From an uncultured Collinsella sp. (lineage in GTDB: Bacteria; Actinomycetota; Coriobacteriia; Coriobacteriales; Coriobacteriaceae): 19,301 nucleotides of DNA. The position numbers and the translations under genes are program-made. The DNA is taken from contig CABUWD010000026.1 in the NCBI GenBank assembly GCA_902495155.1, forward strand, positions 1 through 19,301. Reading direction: 5' to 3'. Of the stretch, positions 11,527 through 19,301 are shown piece by piece. Within the stretch, counting starts at the first letter, position 1; every line of letters starts with the position of its first letter. The notes under the pieces are model-generated. The model worked only from the letters and a program-made list of their open reading frames with translations, did not search any database and was not told the origin of the DNA.

Positions 11527-13987
11527 CGTAGGCTCGGCATGCATCACGCTCATGCCGTCCATGAAGGGCTTCGCCGGCAGCATCTGCTCGGAGTTCGGCG
11601 ACACGGGCTCCAAGGCCGGAAAGTCATTCGGCGACTCGATGACCTCCGGCGTGGACGGCGGGGTCAAGCGCTCCAGCGGGCTGCTGAGCGGGCTCGGCAC
11701 CGTCGCAAGGGGCGTGGGCACCGTCGCCGCGGCTGGCATGGGCGCGCTCACCACGGCGGTGACCGCAATCGGCGGCGCTGCGGTCACCGCATACGCCGAC
11801 TACGAGCAGCTGGTCGGCGGCGTCGATACGCTCTTCGGCTCCGCGTCCGGCAAACTGCAGGGATACGCCGCGGATGCGTACAAGACGTGCGGCATGAGCG
11901 CAAACCAATACATGACCCAGGCGACCAGCTTCGCCGCATCGCTCGTGAGCTCGTGCGGCGGCGACGTGGCGAAGGCCGCCGAGTCCGCCAACACGGCGAT
12001 GGGCGACATGGCGGACAACGTCAACAAGATGGGCTCGGACATGGCCGACGTCCAGAACGCCTACCAGGGTTTTGCCAAGCAAAACTATACGATGCTGGAC
12101 AACCTGAAGCTGGGCTACGGCGGCACGAAGTCCGAGATGGAGCGACTCATCGCGGACGCCAACAAGCTGCGCGCGGCGCAGGGCAAGACCGCCGACCTCA
12201 CCATCGACAGCTACGCCGACGTGGTCGAGGCCATCCACACGGTGCAGTCCGAGATGGGCATCACCGGCACGACCTCCAAGGAGGCCGCGACGACCATCTC
12301 CGGCTCCATCGGCATGGCGAAGGCCTCGTGGGAGAACTTCCTCACCGGCCTTGGCCGAGACGACGTCGACTTCTCGCAGCTCACCGAGCAGCTGCTCACG
12401 TCCGTCGGCGCCGTGGCCAAGAACATCGCGCCGCGCGTCGCCCAGATCGGGCAGGGCATCATCAAGGCGCTCCCCGCGGCGCTCTCCGGCATCGCGTCGG
12501 TGCTCACGCCCATCGTGTCCGAGGCGCTCGCCACGGCGTGGAACATCGCCGTCGGGGCGCTCGCCGGCATCGGAATCAAGCTGCCGAAGGTGGACTCCTC
12601 GCAGATCTGCTCGGCGCTTCAGGCCATCCTTGGCGTGGCCACGTCCGTCGGTAACGGCATCAAGGCGGCAATCGGGTTCATCGCGCCGCTCATCGCGCCA
12701 ATCGGCACGGCGCTGCTCAATATCGCGCAGGCCGTGCTGCCGGTGCTCTCCACCGGCATACAGGTGGTGCTCGGCATCGTGCAGGCGCTGTCGCCGGTCA
12801 TCGGCTTCCTGGTCACCGTCATCGCGGACGTAATGACGACCGTCTCGCAGCTCGTCGCCATCGCCATGCCCGCCGTGCAGTCCGTGCTGTCCGCCGTGCT
12901 TGCGGCGATGCCGCTCATCCAGGGCGCGATTCAGGTGGCGATGGGCATCATCTCCGCCGTCTGGAACGCGGTCTGGCCGGTGATCTCCGCTGTCCTGACC
13001 GGCGTGATGGATGCAATCTCCACTGCCGTCCAGGTCGCGATGGCCGTGGTGCAGACGGTCATCTCCACGGTCACCGCCGCGATAAGCGGAGACTGGGATA
13101 CGGTCTGGAACACCATCAAGTCGGTAGCCGAGCTCGTCTGGTCTCAGATAGAGTTCGCCGTGCGAGCGGCCATCGGGGTCGTCGAGTCCGTGATAACGTC
13201 CACGCTCGATGGGATCAGCTCGGTTTGGTCGAGCGTGTGGGACACCGTCCGCGATTTCGCCGAGGTGGTCTGGGGACGCATCAAGTTCGCCGTCAACTCG
13301 GCGATAAATCAGGTCAGCAGCGTGATCAGCTCCGTGCTCAACAGCATCAGCTCCACGTGGTCGAGCATGTGGGGGAGCATCAAGAGCGCCTGCTCGTCCA
13401 TCTGGGAGGGCATCAAGAGCGCGGCGTCCAACGGAATCAACTCCGTCTACAGGACCGTCACGAGCATCAAGGGCAAGATCACCGGATTCTTCTCGGGTGC
13501 GCGCAATTGGCTCTTCAACTCCGGCAAGTCGATACTCAACGGCCTGAAGGACGGCATCATGTCCGCTATCGGCTCGGTGACCTCGGCGGTCTCCGGCGCA
13601 GTCTCCAGAATCCGCTCCTTCTTCCCGTTCTCGCCGGCAAAGGTCGGCCCCTTCTCCGGGCACGGCTACACGACCTTCTCGGGCAAGGCCCTCATGCAGG
13701 GCTGGGCGCAGGGCATCGGCACCGGTACCGGCGCCGTGGTCTCCGCCATCAGCGGCGCCATGGACACCGCGCAGGGGATGCTCTCGACGGGCCTGACCGT
13801 CGCTCCGTCCGCTGTCTACACTCCGGCGCGTCCCGAGGAGGAGGGCGGCGACGCCCTCGCCGGCATCCTGTCCGTCCTCGAGCAGATCCGGGACAAGGAC
13901 GGAAACCTGTACATCGACTCGGAGCGCGTCTCCTCCGCCATCGCGATGCGCGGCAGGCACACGCTCGCCGCAAGGGGGTTCGCATGA
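11516..13987 (+). CDS. tape measure protein
   Basis: 823 residues, the second-longest gene after the tail tip gene and placed directly after G-T. It sets tail length: 823 residues at the usual ~1.5 angstrom per residue would predict a tail of roughly 120 nm (rule-of-thumb inference). Features: hydrophobic N-terminal helices (~55-95), ASWENFLTGLGRDDVDFSQL (~270-289), an extended Ala/Val/Ile-rich helical region (~295-510), four Trp-rich repeats of exactly 44 residues (483-658), and the family-typical C-terminal motif FFPFSPAKVGPFSGHGYTTF followed by GWAQGI. The ATG at 11516 follows GGAGG closely. It overlaps the distal tail gene by four bases. Confidence 0.93.
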   Translation: MATSVGSACITLMPSMKGFAGSICSEFGDTGSKAGKSFGDSMTSGVDGGVKRSSGLLSGLGTVARGVGTVAAAGMGALTTAVTAIGGAAVTAYADYEQLVGGVDTLFGSASGKLQGYAADAYKTCGMSANQYMTQATSFAASLVSSCGGDVAKAAESANTAMGDMADNVNKMGSDMADVQNAYQGFAKQNYTMLDNLKLGYGGTKSEMERLIADANKLRAAQGKTADLTIDSYADVVEAIHTVQSEMGITGTTSKEAATTISGSIGMAKASWENFLTGLGRDDVDFSQLTEQLLTSVGAVAKNIAPRVAQIGQGIIKALPAALSGIASVLTPIVSEALATAWNIAVGALAGIGIKLPKVDSSQICSALQAILGVATSVGNGIKAAIGFIAPLIAPIGTALLNIAQAVLPVLSTGIQVVLGIVQALSPVIGFLVTVIADVMTTVSQLVAIAMPAVQSVLSAVLAAMPLIQGAIQVAMGIISAVWNAVWPVISAVLTGVMDAISTAVQVAMAVVQTVISTVTAAISGDWDTVWNTIKSVAELVWSQIEFAVRAAIGVVESVITSTLDGISSVWSSVWDTVRDFAEVVWGRIKFAVNSAINQVSSVISSVLNSISSTWSSMWGSIKSACSSIWEGIKSAASNGINSVYRTVTSIKGKITGFFSGARNWLFNSGKSILNGLKDGIMSAIGSVTSAVSGAVSRIRSFFPFSPAKVGPFSGHGYTTFSGKALMQGWAQGIGTGTGAVVSAISGAMDTAQGMLSTGLTVAPSAVYTPARPEEEGGDALAGILSVLEQIRDKDGNLYIDSERVSSAIAMRGRHTLAARGFA
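12962..13489 (+). repeat. four 44-residue Trp repeats encoded inside the tape measure gene
   Basis: Tryptophans fall at residues 483, 527, 571 and 615 and again at 487, 531, 575 and 619, each exactly 44 apart. A third position 11 residues later is Trp at 542, 586 and 630 (Met at 498). The spacing is a multiple of 11, which fits an 11-residue periodic helix as known in tape measure proteins. The DNA units are 132 bases but diverged. Confidence 0.8.
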
Positions 13988-14682
13988 TATTCGGCGGAAT
14001 TGACCTCACGCCGTACCTGCTCGTGACCAAGGTAACCCGGCCCATGGTCCCGAAGGTGCGGCTCGATGAGACCGAGGTCCCGGGCATGGACGGCACACAT
14101 GTCCGCGCCACGGGCCTCGAGCCCGTCGAGATAGCGGTCGACTGCAACATCGTCGGTGGCTCCCTCGACGAGGTCGCCGAGGCAAGGGCCGTGCTCGCCT
14201 CGGCGCTGTCCGGCGGTGAGAAGGCCCTCGTGCTAGACGACGCTCCCGAGCGCTACATGCTCGCGCGCTACAGGGGAGGGGCGGAGCAGGGGCGCAACGC
14301 GCACATGCCGAATCTCACGCTCGCGTTCTACTGTGCAGACCCCGCCGCCTACGGGCAGCGGCGCTCCGAGCAGGTGTCGGCATCCCAGCGCGCCGTCGCC
14401 GCCGGGGGCAACTACAGGGCCTACCCTACGGTCACGTGCAAGCCCCCGGCAGGCTCGAGCTGGACAATCACCAACGTCTCGACCGGGCGGTTCGTCCGCG
14501 TCGAGGCGTCGTTCACGGGCGCACAGACCGTCGTGCTGGACATGTGCGCCGAGCGCTGCACAGTCAACGGCGCGAACTGGCCCGTGACCGTCGCGAGCGA
14601 CTTCTTCTTGCTCGACGGCGTGCAGCAGATCAAGACGAGCGGCGGCACCGCGACGCTCGAATGGGAGGAGAGGTGGCTCTAG
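13984..14682 (+). CDS. distal tail protein (Dit-like)
   Basis: 232 residues just after the tape measure, where the Dit hub is normally found. The N-terminus MIFGGIDLTPYLLVTKVTRP, followed by DETEVPGMDGTHVRATGLEP and VEIAVDCNIVGGSLDEVAEA, is typical of the siphovirus tail family protein (N-terminal ring domain); the C-terminal half is strand-rich (ITNVSTGRFVRVEASFTG) with no added carbohydrate-binding insertion, so this is the short classical form. It forms the ring joining the tail tube and the tip. The ATG overlaps the tape measure stop (ATGA, 13984-13987). Confidence 0.83.
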   Translation: MIFGGIDLTPYLLVTKVTRPMVPKVRLDETEVPGMDGTHVRATGLEPVEIAVDCNIVGGSLDEVAEARAVLASALSGGEKALVLDDAPERYMLARYRGGAEQGRNAHMPNLTLAFYCADPAAYGQRRSEQVSASQRAVAAGGNYRAYPTVTCKPPAGSSWTITNVSTGRFVRVEASFTGAQTVVLDMCAERCTVNGANWPVTVASDFFLLDGVQQIKTSGGTATLEWEERWL

Positions 14683-17600
14683 GTGCGAATTGACGTATAC
14701 ACGTGGCAGGACGCCTACGTATCGACAATCGGCCCCAAGGAGCTGCTCTCCCTCACCCATACCGACGAGCTCAACGGCGAGGACAGCGTGGACATCGTCA
14801 CGACCTTCGCGCTCAAGCAGGGCTACCGCCTCGTGTGGGCCGACCGCCTCGGCAAGGTCCACGAGCACGTCTGCCAAGACCCCAAGGGCCTCCACGCCGG
14901 AGGCGATACGGTCTACACGGACACGGCGATCAACTCAATCTGCGAGACGTACGGCGACTATATCGAGGACAAGCGCCCCTACGGCTACGGCTTCTTGCAG
15001 GCGCTGAATGTCTGCCTTGGGCCGACCCGCTGGACTGCCGGAACGGTCGACCAGACCGGCACCGTCGACAAGGGCCTGACCTTCTACCACACCTCGGCGC
15101 GCGAGGCGCTCCAGTCAATCTTGAAATGCGGCGGTGAGCTTGAGACTGAAATCACCGTATCCGGCGGCAGGGTGACCTCTCGCAGGGTGGGCATCCGCTC
15201 GCATCGAGGCGCGAAGGGCGGCCACCGCCGGTTCACCTACACCAAGGACCTGGCATCCGTCTCCCGCACCGAGCATTACGGGGCGATAACGGCCTGCTAC
15301 GGGTATGGAAAGGGCATCGAGACCGACACGGGCGGCTACGGGCGCAAGCTAACGTTCGGTGACATCAACAACGGCAAGAACTACGTGGAGGACGCGACCG
15401 CGCTCAGGCTGTACGGGCGACCCGACGGCAGGGGCGGGCACGCCCACGTGTTCGGGCAATATGAAAACCCAAATTGCGAGGACGCGGCGACGCTGCTCGC
15501 CGAGACCTGCGCGTACTTCGACTCCCGCAAGGAGCCCGGCATGACCTACGAGGCCGACGTCGTCGACCTCGTGCAGTTCGGGCGCGAGTGGGAGGGCGTC
15601 GCCGTGGGCGACGACGTCCAGATCATCGACACGTGCTTCTCCCCGGCGCTGCGCTGCGAGGGCCGCGTGACCAAGCTCGTGACTGACGAGCTTGGCGGCT
15701 CCATGCGCGTGACGCTCGGGAACGTGACCGAGACAATCACGGACATGTTGCTGACGCAGCAGCAGAAAGTGTCCAGCCTGTCGAAGCGCTCGTCCAACTG
15801 GGACGTGGCGGCATCGACGCCGCCATCGTACCTCCAGCAGGTCATGGACAGCATGAATACGCAGTTCAACCTCGCGGGCAACAGCTACGTCCATACGAGC
15901 TTCGAGCGCGGTCTGATCTTCGGCTCCGTGCCCCTCGACGCGGACGGCCGCTCGACGACCGGCGACGGCATGGCCATGCAGCTGTGTTCCCAGGGCTTCC
16001 GCATCGCCTCCGGCTGCAAGGCCGACGGCTCGTGGGACTGGCGCACCTTCGGCACCGGCGCGGGCTTCACCGCCGACCTCATCACGGTCGGCACGCTCAT
16101 GGGCGATCTGATCAAGGCCGGAACCATCCAAGACAGGAGCGGCAAGAACTACTGGAACCTCGACGAGAGCGAGGTCCATCTAGGCCCCGGCGCCAAGCTC
16201 GACGGCAAGGACATTGCCGTCGCCGATGCCGTGATAGCATCGGTGGACGTCGAGTACGCCCAGGGAACGTCGCGTGTCACCGAGCCGCAGGGCGGATGGC
16301 AGACAACGGCGCCGCAATGGGTGTCGGACAAGTACATCTGGACGCGCACCAAGACCACCATGCAGTCCGGTGACATCGAGTACAGCGAGCCCGTGTGCAT
16401 CAGCGGCATCGATGGCGCCAAGGGCGACAAGGGCTCGACCGGTACCGGCGTGCGCGGCATCGTCGAGCAGTACTACCTCTCCACGAGCTCCACGGCGCAG
16501 TCCGGCGGCAGCTGGTCGGAGGCCCAGCCCGCGTGGGCGAAGGGCAAGTACATCTGGACGCGCAGCAAGATCGCGTGGACGGACGGCTCGGTCACCTACA
16601 CCGCGCCGTGCCTCGCCAAGGCCATCAACGGCTCCAACCAGATGGCCGGCAGCGCCATCGCGGCGCGCGTGAAGCTCTACGCGAGGAACCAGTCGGACAG
16701 CGTGCCGCCGATTAATGCGCAGAACCCAGAGCTGGGATGGTCCGAGGACCTCCCGCAATGGTCGAACGGATATTTCGTCTGGTCGATGGAACGCGTCACC
16801 TACGGCGACGGCAGCGTCGCCCACACGGCGCCGGTGCTGGAGGCCGCGTACAACAAGGCCTACCAGAGCGCGCACGACCTCACGGGCTCGCTCAATGGCC
16901 TCGACACGACGGTGCAGGACCTCGCCAAAGACGGTGTGGTGACCGAAGCGGAGAAGGCGGCGGTCAAGAAGGCCAAGCAGGACGTCGAAAAGGAGCGCGA
17001 GGAGCTCACGAGCCGGTACAACGCGCTGAAGTCGAACAAGGCCCTCAGTGCCAAGTTCCTCTCGTCCGTCCTCGGCCCCCGCTACGCCAAGGCCTTCGGC
17101 ACGACCGACGAGGGCGGCACGTACGGCGCCTACACCGACAAGGTCGACAAGGTGCTCGTGTGCAAGACCGCCGAGGAGCTCAAGGTCGCAATGGACGAGT
17201 ACGACGCGGCCTACGGCGCATACTCGACCGCCGTGAGGGACTATGCCGAGGCCGCGACCGGGGCGCGACACGCCATCGAGCAGAAGAACGCATCGGACTA
17301 CGCCGACGGCATCCTGAGCGCCTACGACGAGCAGATGGACCAGAAGGCCATCTTCGACCGCCTGACGAATGGCGGCGCAGACCAGGGGCTCTACATGAGC
17401 AACAACAGGGTCTACGTCAACGCGACATACATCGCAACCGGGACTCTCGCGGACGCAAAGGGGCGCAACTCGTGGAACCTCAAGGAAGGCGTGCTGACGA
17501 CCAACTACATGACGGCGAAGAACATCACGGCGACCGGCAGCTTCACCGGGGGAAACCGCAGCAGCGGGTACGCCATGGAGCTCGACTCGAGCGGAAAACT

Positions 17601-17937
17601 GGCTGGGTTCAAGGACGGCACGCAGTACGGATACATCGAATGCTCCTCAACGTCACATGACATCGACAATCCGTCGATTATCTACCACGGACTGCAGCTG
17701 CAGGGACAGGGCGTCGTGCGAGTCTCGACCCCGAGGCTCAGCGTGAGCGGCAGCGCCGACACGAGCGTCACGACGTGGTCAGGCCTGACGACCAAGGTCG
17801 GAGCGGCATACCACCCGCTTTACACGGAGAACGGCAAGAAATATTTCAACGACCAGTCCCAGACATCGTCGGTGCTCGAGTTCAGGAACGGCCTGCTGAT
17901 CGGCGTGTCGACCATGCCGTCCGGGTGGAGCGGATAA
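14683..17937 (+). CDS. tail tip protein, Tal-like, with three Trp-rich repeat modules
   Basis: 1084 residues, starting at GTG 14683 directly after the Dit stop; AGGAGAGG lies before it. The first ~360 residues resemble prophage tail endopeptidase-like (Tal/gp27-hub) proteins (MRIDVYTWQDAYVSTIGPKE; GFLQALNVCLGP; LTVxx-like VAVGDDVQIID). Next come AGTIQDRSGKNYWNLDESEV (479-498) and, near the end, TGTLADAKGRNSWNLKEGVL (919-938), two copies of a tail-fibre joining motif. Between them are three Trp modules (~520-575, 591-648, 660-722) with the pattern GxW...P.W..xKYIWTR, which look like carbohydrate-binding folds, a short GXY stretch (575-589), and a coiled-coil zone (740-875). No catalytic residues identified with confidence. 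Its role is cell-surface contact. Confidence 0.85.
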   Translation: MRIDVYTWQDAYVSTIGPKELLSLTHTDELNGEDSVDIVTTFALKQGYRLVWADRLGKVHEHVCQDPKGLHAGGDTVYTDTAINSICETYGDYIEDKRPYGYGFLQALNVCLGPTRWTAGTVDQTGTVDKGLTFYHTSAREALQSILKCGGELETEITVSGGRVTSRRVGIRSHRGAKGGHRRFTYTKDLASVSRTEHYGAITACYGYGKGIETDTGGYGRKLTFGDINNGKNYVEDATALRLYGRPDGRGGHAHVFGQYENPNCEDAATLLAETCAYFDSRKEPGMTYEADVVDLVQFGREWEGVAVGDDVQIIDTCFSPALRCEGRVTKLVTDELGGSMRVTLGNVTETITDMLLTQQQKVSSLSKRSSNWDVAASTPPSYLQQVMDSMNTQFNLAGNSYVHTSFERGLIFGSVPLDADGRSTTGDGMAMQLCSQGFRIASGCKADGSWDWRTFGTGAGFTADLITVGTLMGDLIKAGTIQDRSGKNYWNLDESEVHLGPGAKLDGKDIAVADAVIASVDVEYAQGTSRVTEPQGGWQTTAPQWVSDKYIWTRTKTTMQSGDIEYSEPVCISGIDGAKGDKGSTGTGVRGIVEQYYLSTSSTAQSGGSWSEAQPAWAKGKYIWTRSKIAWTDGSVTYTAPCLAKAINGSNQMAGSAIAARVKLYARNQSDSVPPINAQNPELGWSEDLPQWSNGYFVWSMERVTYGDGSVAHTAPVLEAAYNKAYQSAHDLTGSLNGLDTTVQDLAKDGVVTEAEKAAVKKAKQDVEKEREELTSRYNALKSNKALSAKFLSSVLGPRYAKAFGTTDEGGTYGAYTDKVDKVLVCKTAEELKVAMDEYDAAYGAYSTAVRDYAEAATGARHAIEQKNASDYADGILSAYDEQMDQKAIFDRLTNGGADQGLYMSNNRVYVNATYIATGTLADAKGRNSWNLKEGVLTTNYMTAKNITATGSFTGGNRSSGYAMELDSSGKLAGFKDGTQYGYIECSSTSHDIDNPSIIYHGLQLQGQGVVRVSTPRLSVSGSADTSVTTWSGLTTKVGAAYHPLYTENGKKYFNDQSQTSSVLEFRNGLLIGVSTMPSGWSG
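16240..16848 (+). repeat. three diverged Trp-rich modules within the tail tip gene
   Basis: Protein residues 520-722 of the tail tip contain three related units: GGWQTTAPQWVSDKYIWTRT, GSWSEAQPAWAKGKYIWTRS and LGWSEDLPQWSNGYFVWSME, each followed by a G(D/S)xxYT/AHTAP-type strand. A GXY-repeat of five triplets (residues 575-589, 16405-16449) separates units one and two. Module use in sugar binding is inferred from the aromatic pattern and place at the tail tip. Confidence 0.75.
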
Positions 17938-17958
17938 GAGATGAAAGGACAAGAAGGA

Positions 17959-18357
17959 ATGGAAGCAAGCAAGAAAATCGTCGTGGGCTACGCGGTCCAC
18001 GACATCATCGGCAATAACGAGCAGTGCCTGACGGAGTACGACCCGGACGTGCTCCAGCGCGCCGAGGACACCGGACTCATATTTGTCGCCCAGTACGACG
18101 ACGGCACGCGCGAGGTCGTCAAGGCCGCGGACGTCAGCAAGCCTGACCCCACGGTCAACGGCATCCCGCTGGCGACCGCCGAGTACGTCGACGAGCGCAC
18201 CACCGCCACCGTGGCGGTGTTCGACGCGCTGTCGGCCATCGTCGACCCGCAGCCGGCCACGGCCGACGAGACGGGGGAGGAGGCCGAGGCCGTCGACCCG
18301 GTCGAGGCCTTCAGGTCCGCGCTCGCCGCCCTCAAGGCACTGGAGGCCACGGAATGA
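17959..18357 (+). CDS. small tail-region protein of unknown function
   Basis: 132 residues from ATG 17959; the in-frame ATG at 17941 would add six residues. I prefer 17959 because AAAGGA (17944-17949) lies nine bases before it, while 17941 has only a weak purine stretch. The protein starts MEASKKIVVGYAVHDIIGNN, has LTEYDPDVLQRAEDTGLIFV and AQYDDGTREVVKAADVSKPD, and then an Ala/Glu-rich end (EAFRSALAALKALEATE) likely to be helical. No family recognised. Lying between the tail tip and the BppU-like gene, and coupled to the latter by an ATGA overlap, it is probably a baseplate accessory or chaperone, by context only. Confidence 0.72.
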   Translation: MEASKKIVVGYAVHDIIGNNEQCLTEYDPDVLQRAEDTGLIFVAQYDDGTREVVKAADVSKPDPTVNGIPLATAEYVDERTTATVAVFDALSAIVDPQPATADETGEEAEAVDPVEAFRSALAALKALEATE

Positions 18358-19088
18358 TCAACCACGCCATATCACTCGACATGCGCAAGCGCCCGGGCAC
18401 AGTCCCGCAGCGCGTCACCGTGCGCAGGGGCGAGACGCAGACGCAGAAGGTGACCGCGGCGCTCACCACGGACGGCGTGGTCTACACGCCGACCTACCAG
18501 TCCGCGCGGCTGTGCGTGCTCCACGCCGACGGCACATGGGCTCGCTGCGCGGCGACCGTGGCCACGGGCTCCGTGAGCGCCACGCTGGCGCCCGAGGCCA
18601 TCAACGGCACCGGCAAGTGCAGGCTGGCCTACTTCGAGTTCTACGCCAACGGGGCCTCCGAGACTACCGAGGACTTCGCGCTCGTCATCCTGGGAAATGT
18701 GGACGGGACAACAGGGCCTGCCGTCAGCTACGACCAGGAGCTTGACGAGCTCTACAGGAAGTGGAGCACTGAGCTATCTCGGCTCGGTCAATCCGCGTTC
18801 GATGCGGCATCCGCCGCTAGCGGTGCGGCGTCGAGGGCCGATGCGGCGGCAAGCGCGGCATTGCAAATCGCGAACGCGGCGGCGCAGGGCGCCGCCGGCG
18901 AGTCCGACATCGCCGAGCTGCGCCGCCAGAACGGCCAGCTCGCGACGATGCTCGCCGACGCGACAGACAAGTTCATCTACATGGATGGCACGGTCTACTG
19001 CCCTGCCGGCAAGGCGTCGGTATCCGGGGACACGGTGACGTTCGGCAGCACGTGCTCGGTATCGGGCAGCACGGTAACCCTTTCCTAA
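18354..19088 (+). CDS. BppU-like upper baseplate protein
   Basis: 244 residues. The first ~115 follow the BppU N-terminal immunoglobulin-like pattern: ISLDMRKRPGTVPQRVTVRR, GETQTQKVTAALTTDGVVYT, then APEAINGTGKCRLAYFEFY and FALVILGNVDG (in Gram-positive phages this part attaches the receptor-binding device to the Dit/baseplate). Then an alanine-rich coiled coil (YDQELDELYRKWSTELSRLG; SAFDAASAASGAASRADAAA) of about 80 residues, and a C-terminal beta-rich piece (YMDGTVYCPAGKASVSGDTV) that could be a small trimerisation or receptor-contact part. ATG 18354 overlaps the previous stop (ATGA). Confidence 0.78.
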   Translation: MINHAISLDMRKRPGTVPQRVTVRRGETQTQKVTAALTTDGVVYTPTYQSARLCVLHADGTWARCAATVATGSVSATLAPEAINGTGKCRLAYFEFYANGASETTEDFALVILGNVDGTTGPAVSYDQELDELYRKWSTELSRLGQSAFDAASAASGAASRADAAASAALQIANAAAQGAAGESDIAELRRQNGQLATMLADATDKFIYMDGTVYCPAGKASVSGDTVTFGSTCSVSGSTVTLS

Positions 19089-19097
19089 GGAGGATAA

Positions 19098-19301
19098 ATG
19101 GCAAATGCAAAGACGCTGGTCGTAGGCGGCCAGCCGCTCAACGTCATCGACGATACCGCGCGCAGCAACGCGCAGACGGCGCTCAACAACGCCGAGTACA
19201 ACCGCCAGGGCCAAATCGGCAAGTACGGCGGGCAGAACATCGCCACCATCCTGGCGGGAGAGAGCGGCAGCGGCAGCGTGTACGACGCGCTGCATAAGCG
19301 C
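19098..19301 (+). CDS. probable tail fibre / receptor-binding protein, N-terminal part (cut by window end)
   Basis: The ATG at 19098 follows a strong AAGGAGG (19087-19093). The frame stays open to the last base, giving 68 residues: MANAKTLVVGGQPLNVIDDT, ARSNAQTALNNAEYNRQGQI and so on to YDALHKR. The start resembles the N-terminal of tail-fibre-like proteins (KT..V.G..LN..D.TAR.N). Its place after the BppU-like gene fits a receptor-binding or adhesin subunit, but the functional part is outside the window. Confidence 0.65.
   Translation, partial: MANAKTLVVGGQPLNVIDDTARSNAQTALNNAEYNRQGQIGKYGGQNIATILAGESGSGSVYDALHKR

Noticed and set aside
11624..13960. 778-residue minus-strand ORF opposite the tape measure
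   Set aside because: Typical high-GC shadow: histidine/arginine/aspartate-rich, low-complexity reading with no motif, opposite a well-supported gene.
1..19301. tRNA genes, CRISPR arrays, insertion sequences, att sites
   Set aside because: No cloverleaf-like sequence, regular spacer array, transposase or integrase with core repeat was seen on reading either strand.

Overview
The window is a contiguous stretch of a high-GC tailed phage or prophage genome with siphovirus-type gene order. All genes are on the + strand, tightly packed, many overlapping by 1 to 4 bases. High GC, GC-ending codons and the protein types suggest an actinobacterial host, plausibly a gut Coriobacteriia member (Collinsella/Olsenella/Eggerthella-like). 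The host is inferred from composition and general resemblance, not from any marker gene. No integrase, repressor, lysis gene, tRNA or rRNA is visible, so prophage versus free phage cannot be decided here.

Layout. (1) 1-2319: end of an early region with small accessory genes: a truncated gene, a CxxCxxCC (YkgJ-like) protein, a basic helical protein, an XRE-type HTH protein, an acidic 62-aa protein, a cysteine-rich protein with a TTG start, two one-helix membrane microproteins, a 66-aa protein and an HNH endonuclease. From 654 to 2319 most joints are ATGA or TGATG overlaps, implying one translationally coupled operon. (2) 2320-2565: a 246-base non-coding region crowded with hairpins, a candidate cos site or leader. 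(3) 2566-7088: packaging and portal module: small terminase, large terminase, portal, and a MuF-type minor head protein whose C-terminal ~120 residues look like a CdiA-type nuclease toxin. (4) 7089-7318: 230 non-coding bases with a long hairpin right after the toxin stop, a terminator-like hairpin and three copies of a 10-base repeat. (5) 7319-10262: scaffold, major capsid, a small head protein and four head-tail connection proteins. (6) 10272-13987: major tail protein, tail assembly chaperone with a classical A AAA AAC -1 frameshift site producing a G/GT pair, and tape measure protein. (7) 13984-19301: distal tail protein, a 1084-aa tail tip (Tal-like) protein with three Trp-rich repeats, a small tail-region protein, a BppU-like upper baseplate protein, and the start of a probable tail fibre or receptor-binding gene that leaves the window.

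Together these genes encode DNA packaging, procapsid assembly, connector, non-contractile tail and adhesion device. The least ordinary element is the MuF-toxin fusion: a toxic effector apparently carried in the head, with no recognisable immunity gene beside it. Other points of interest are the hairpin cluster before the small terminase, the exact 44-residue Trp repeat in the tape measure, and the membrane and cysteine-rich microproteins of the early operon. No stretch longer than 300 bases lacks a gene.
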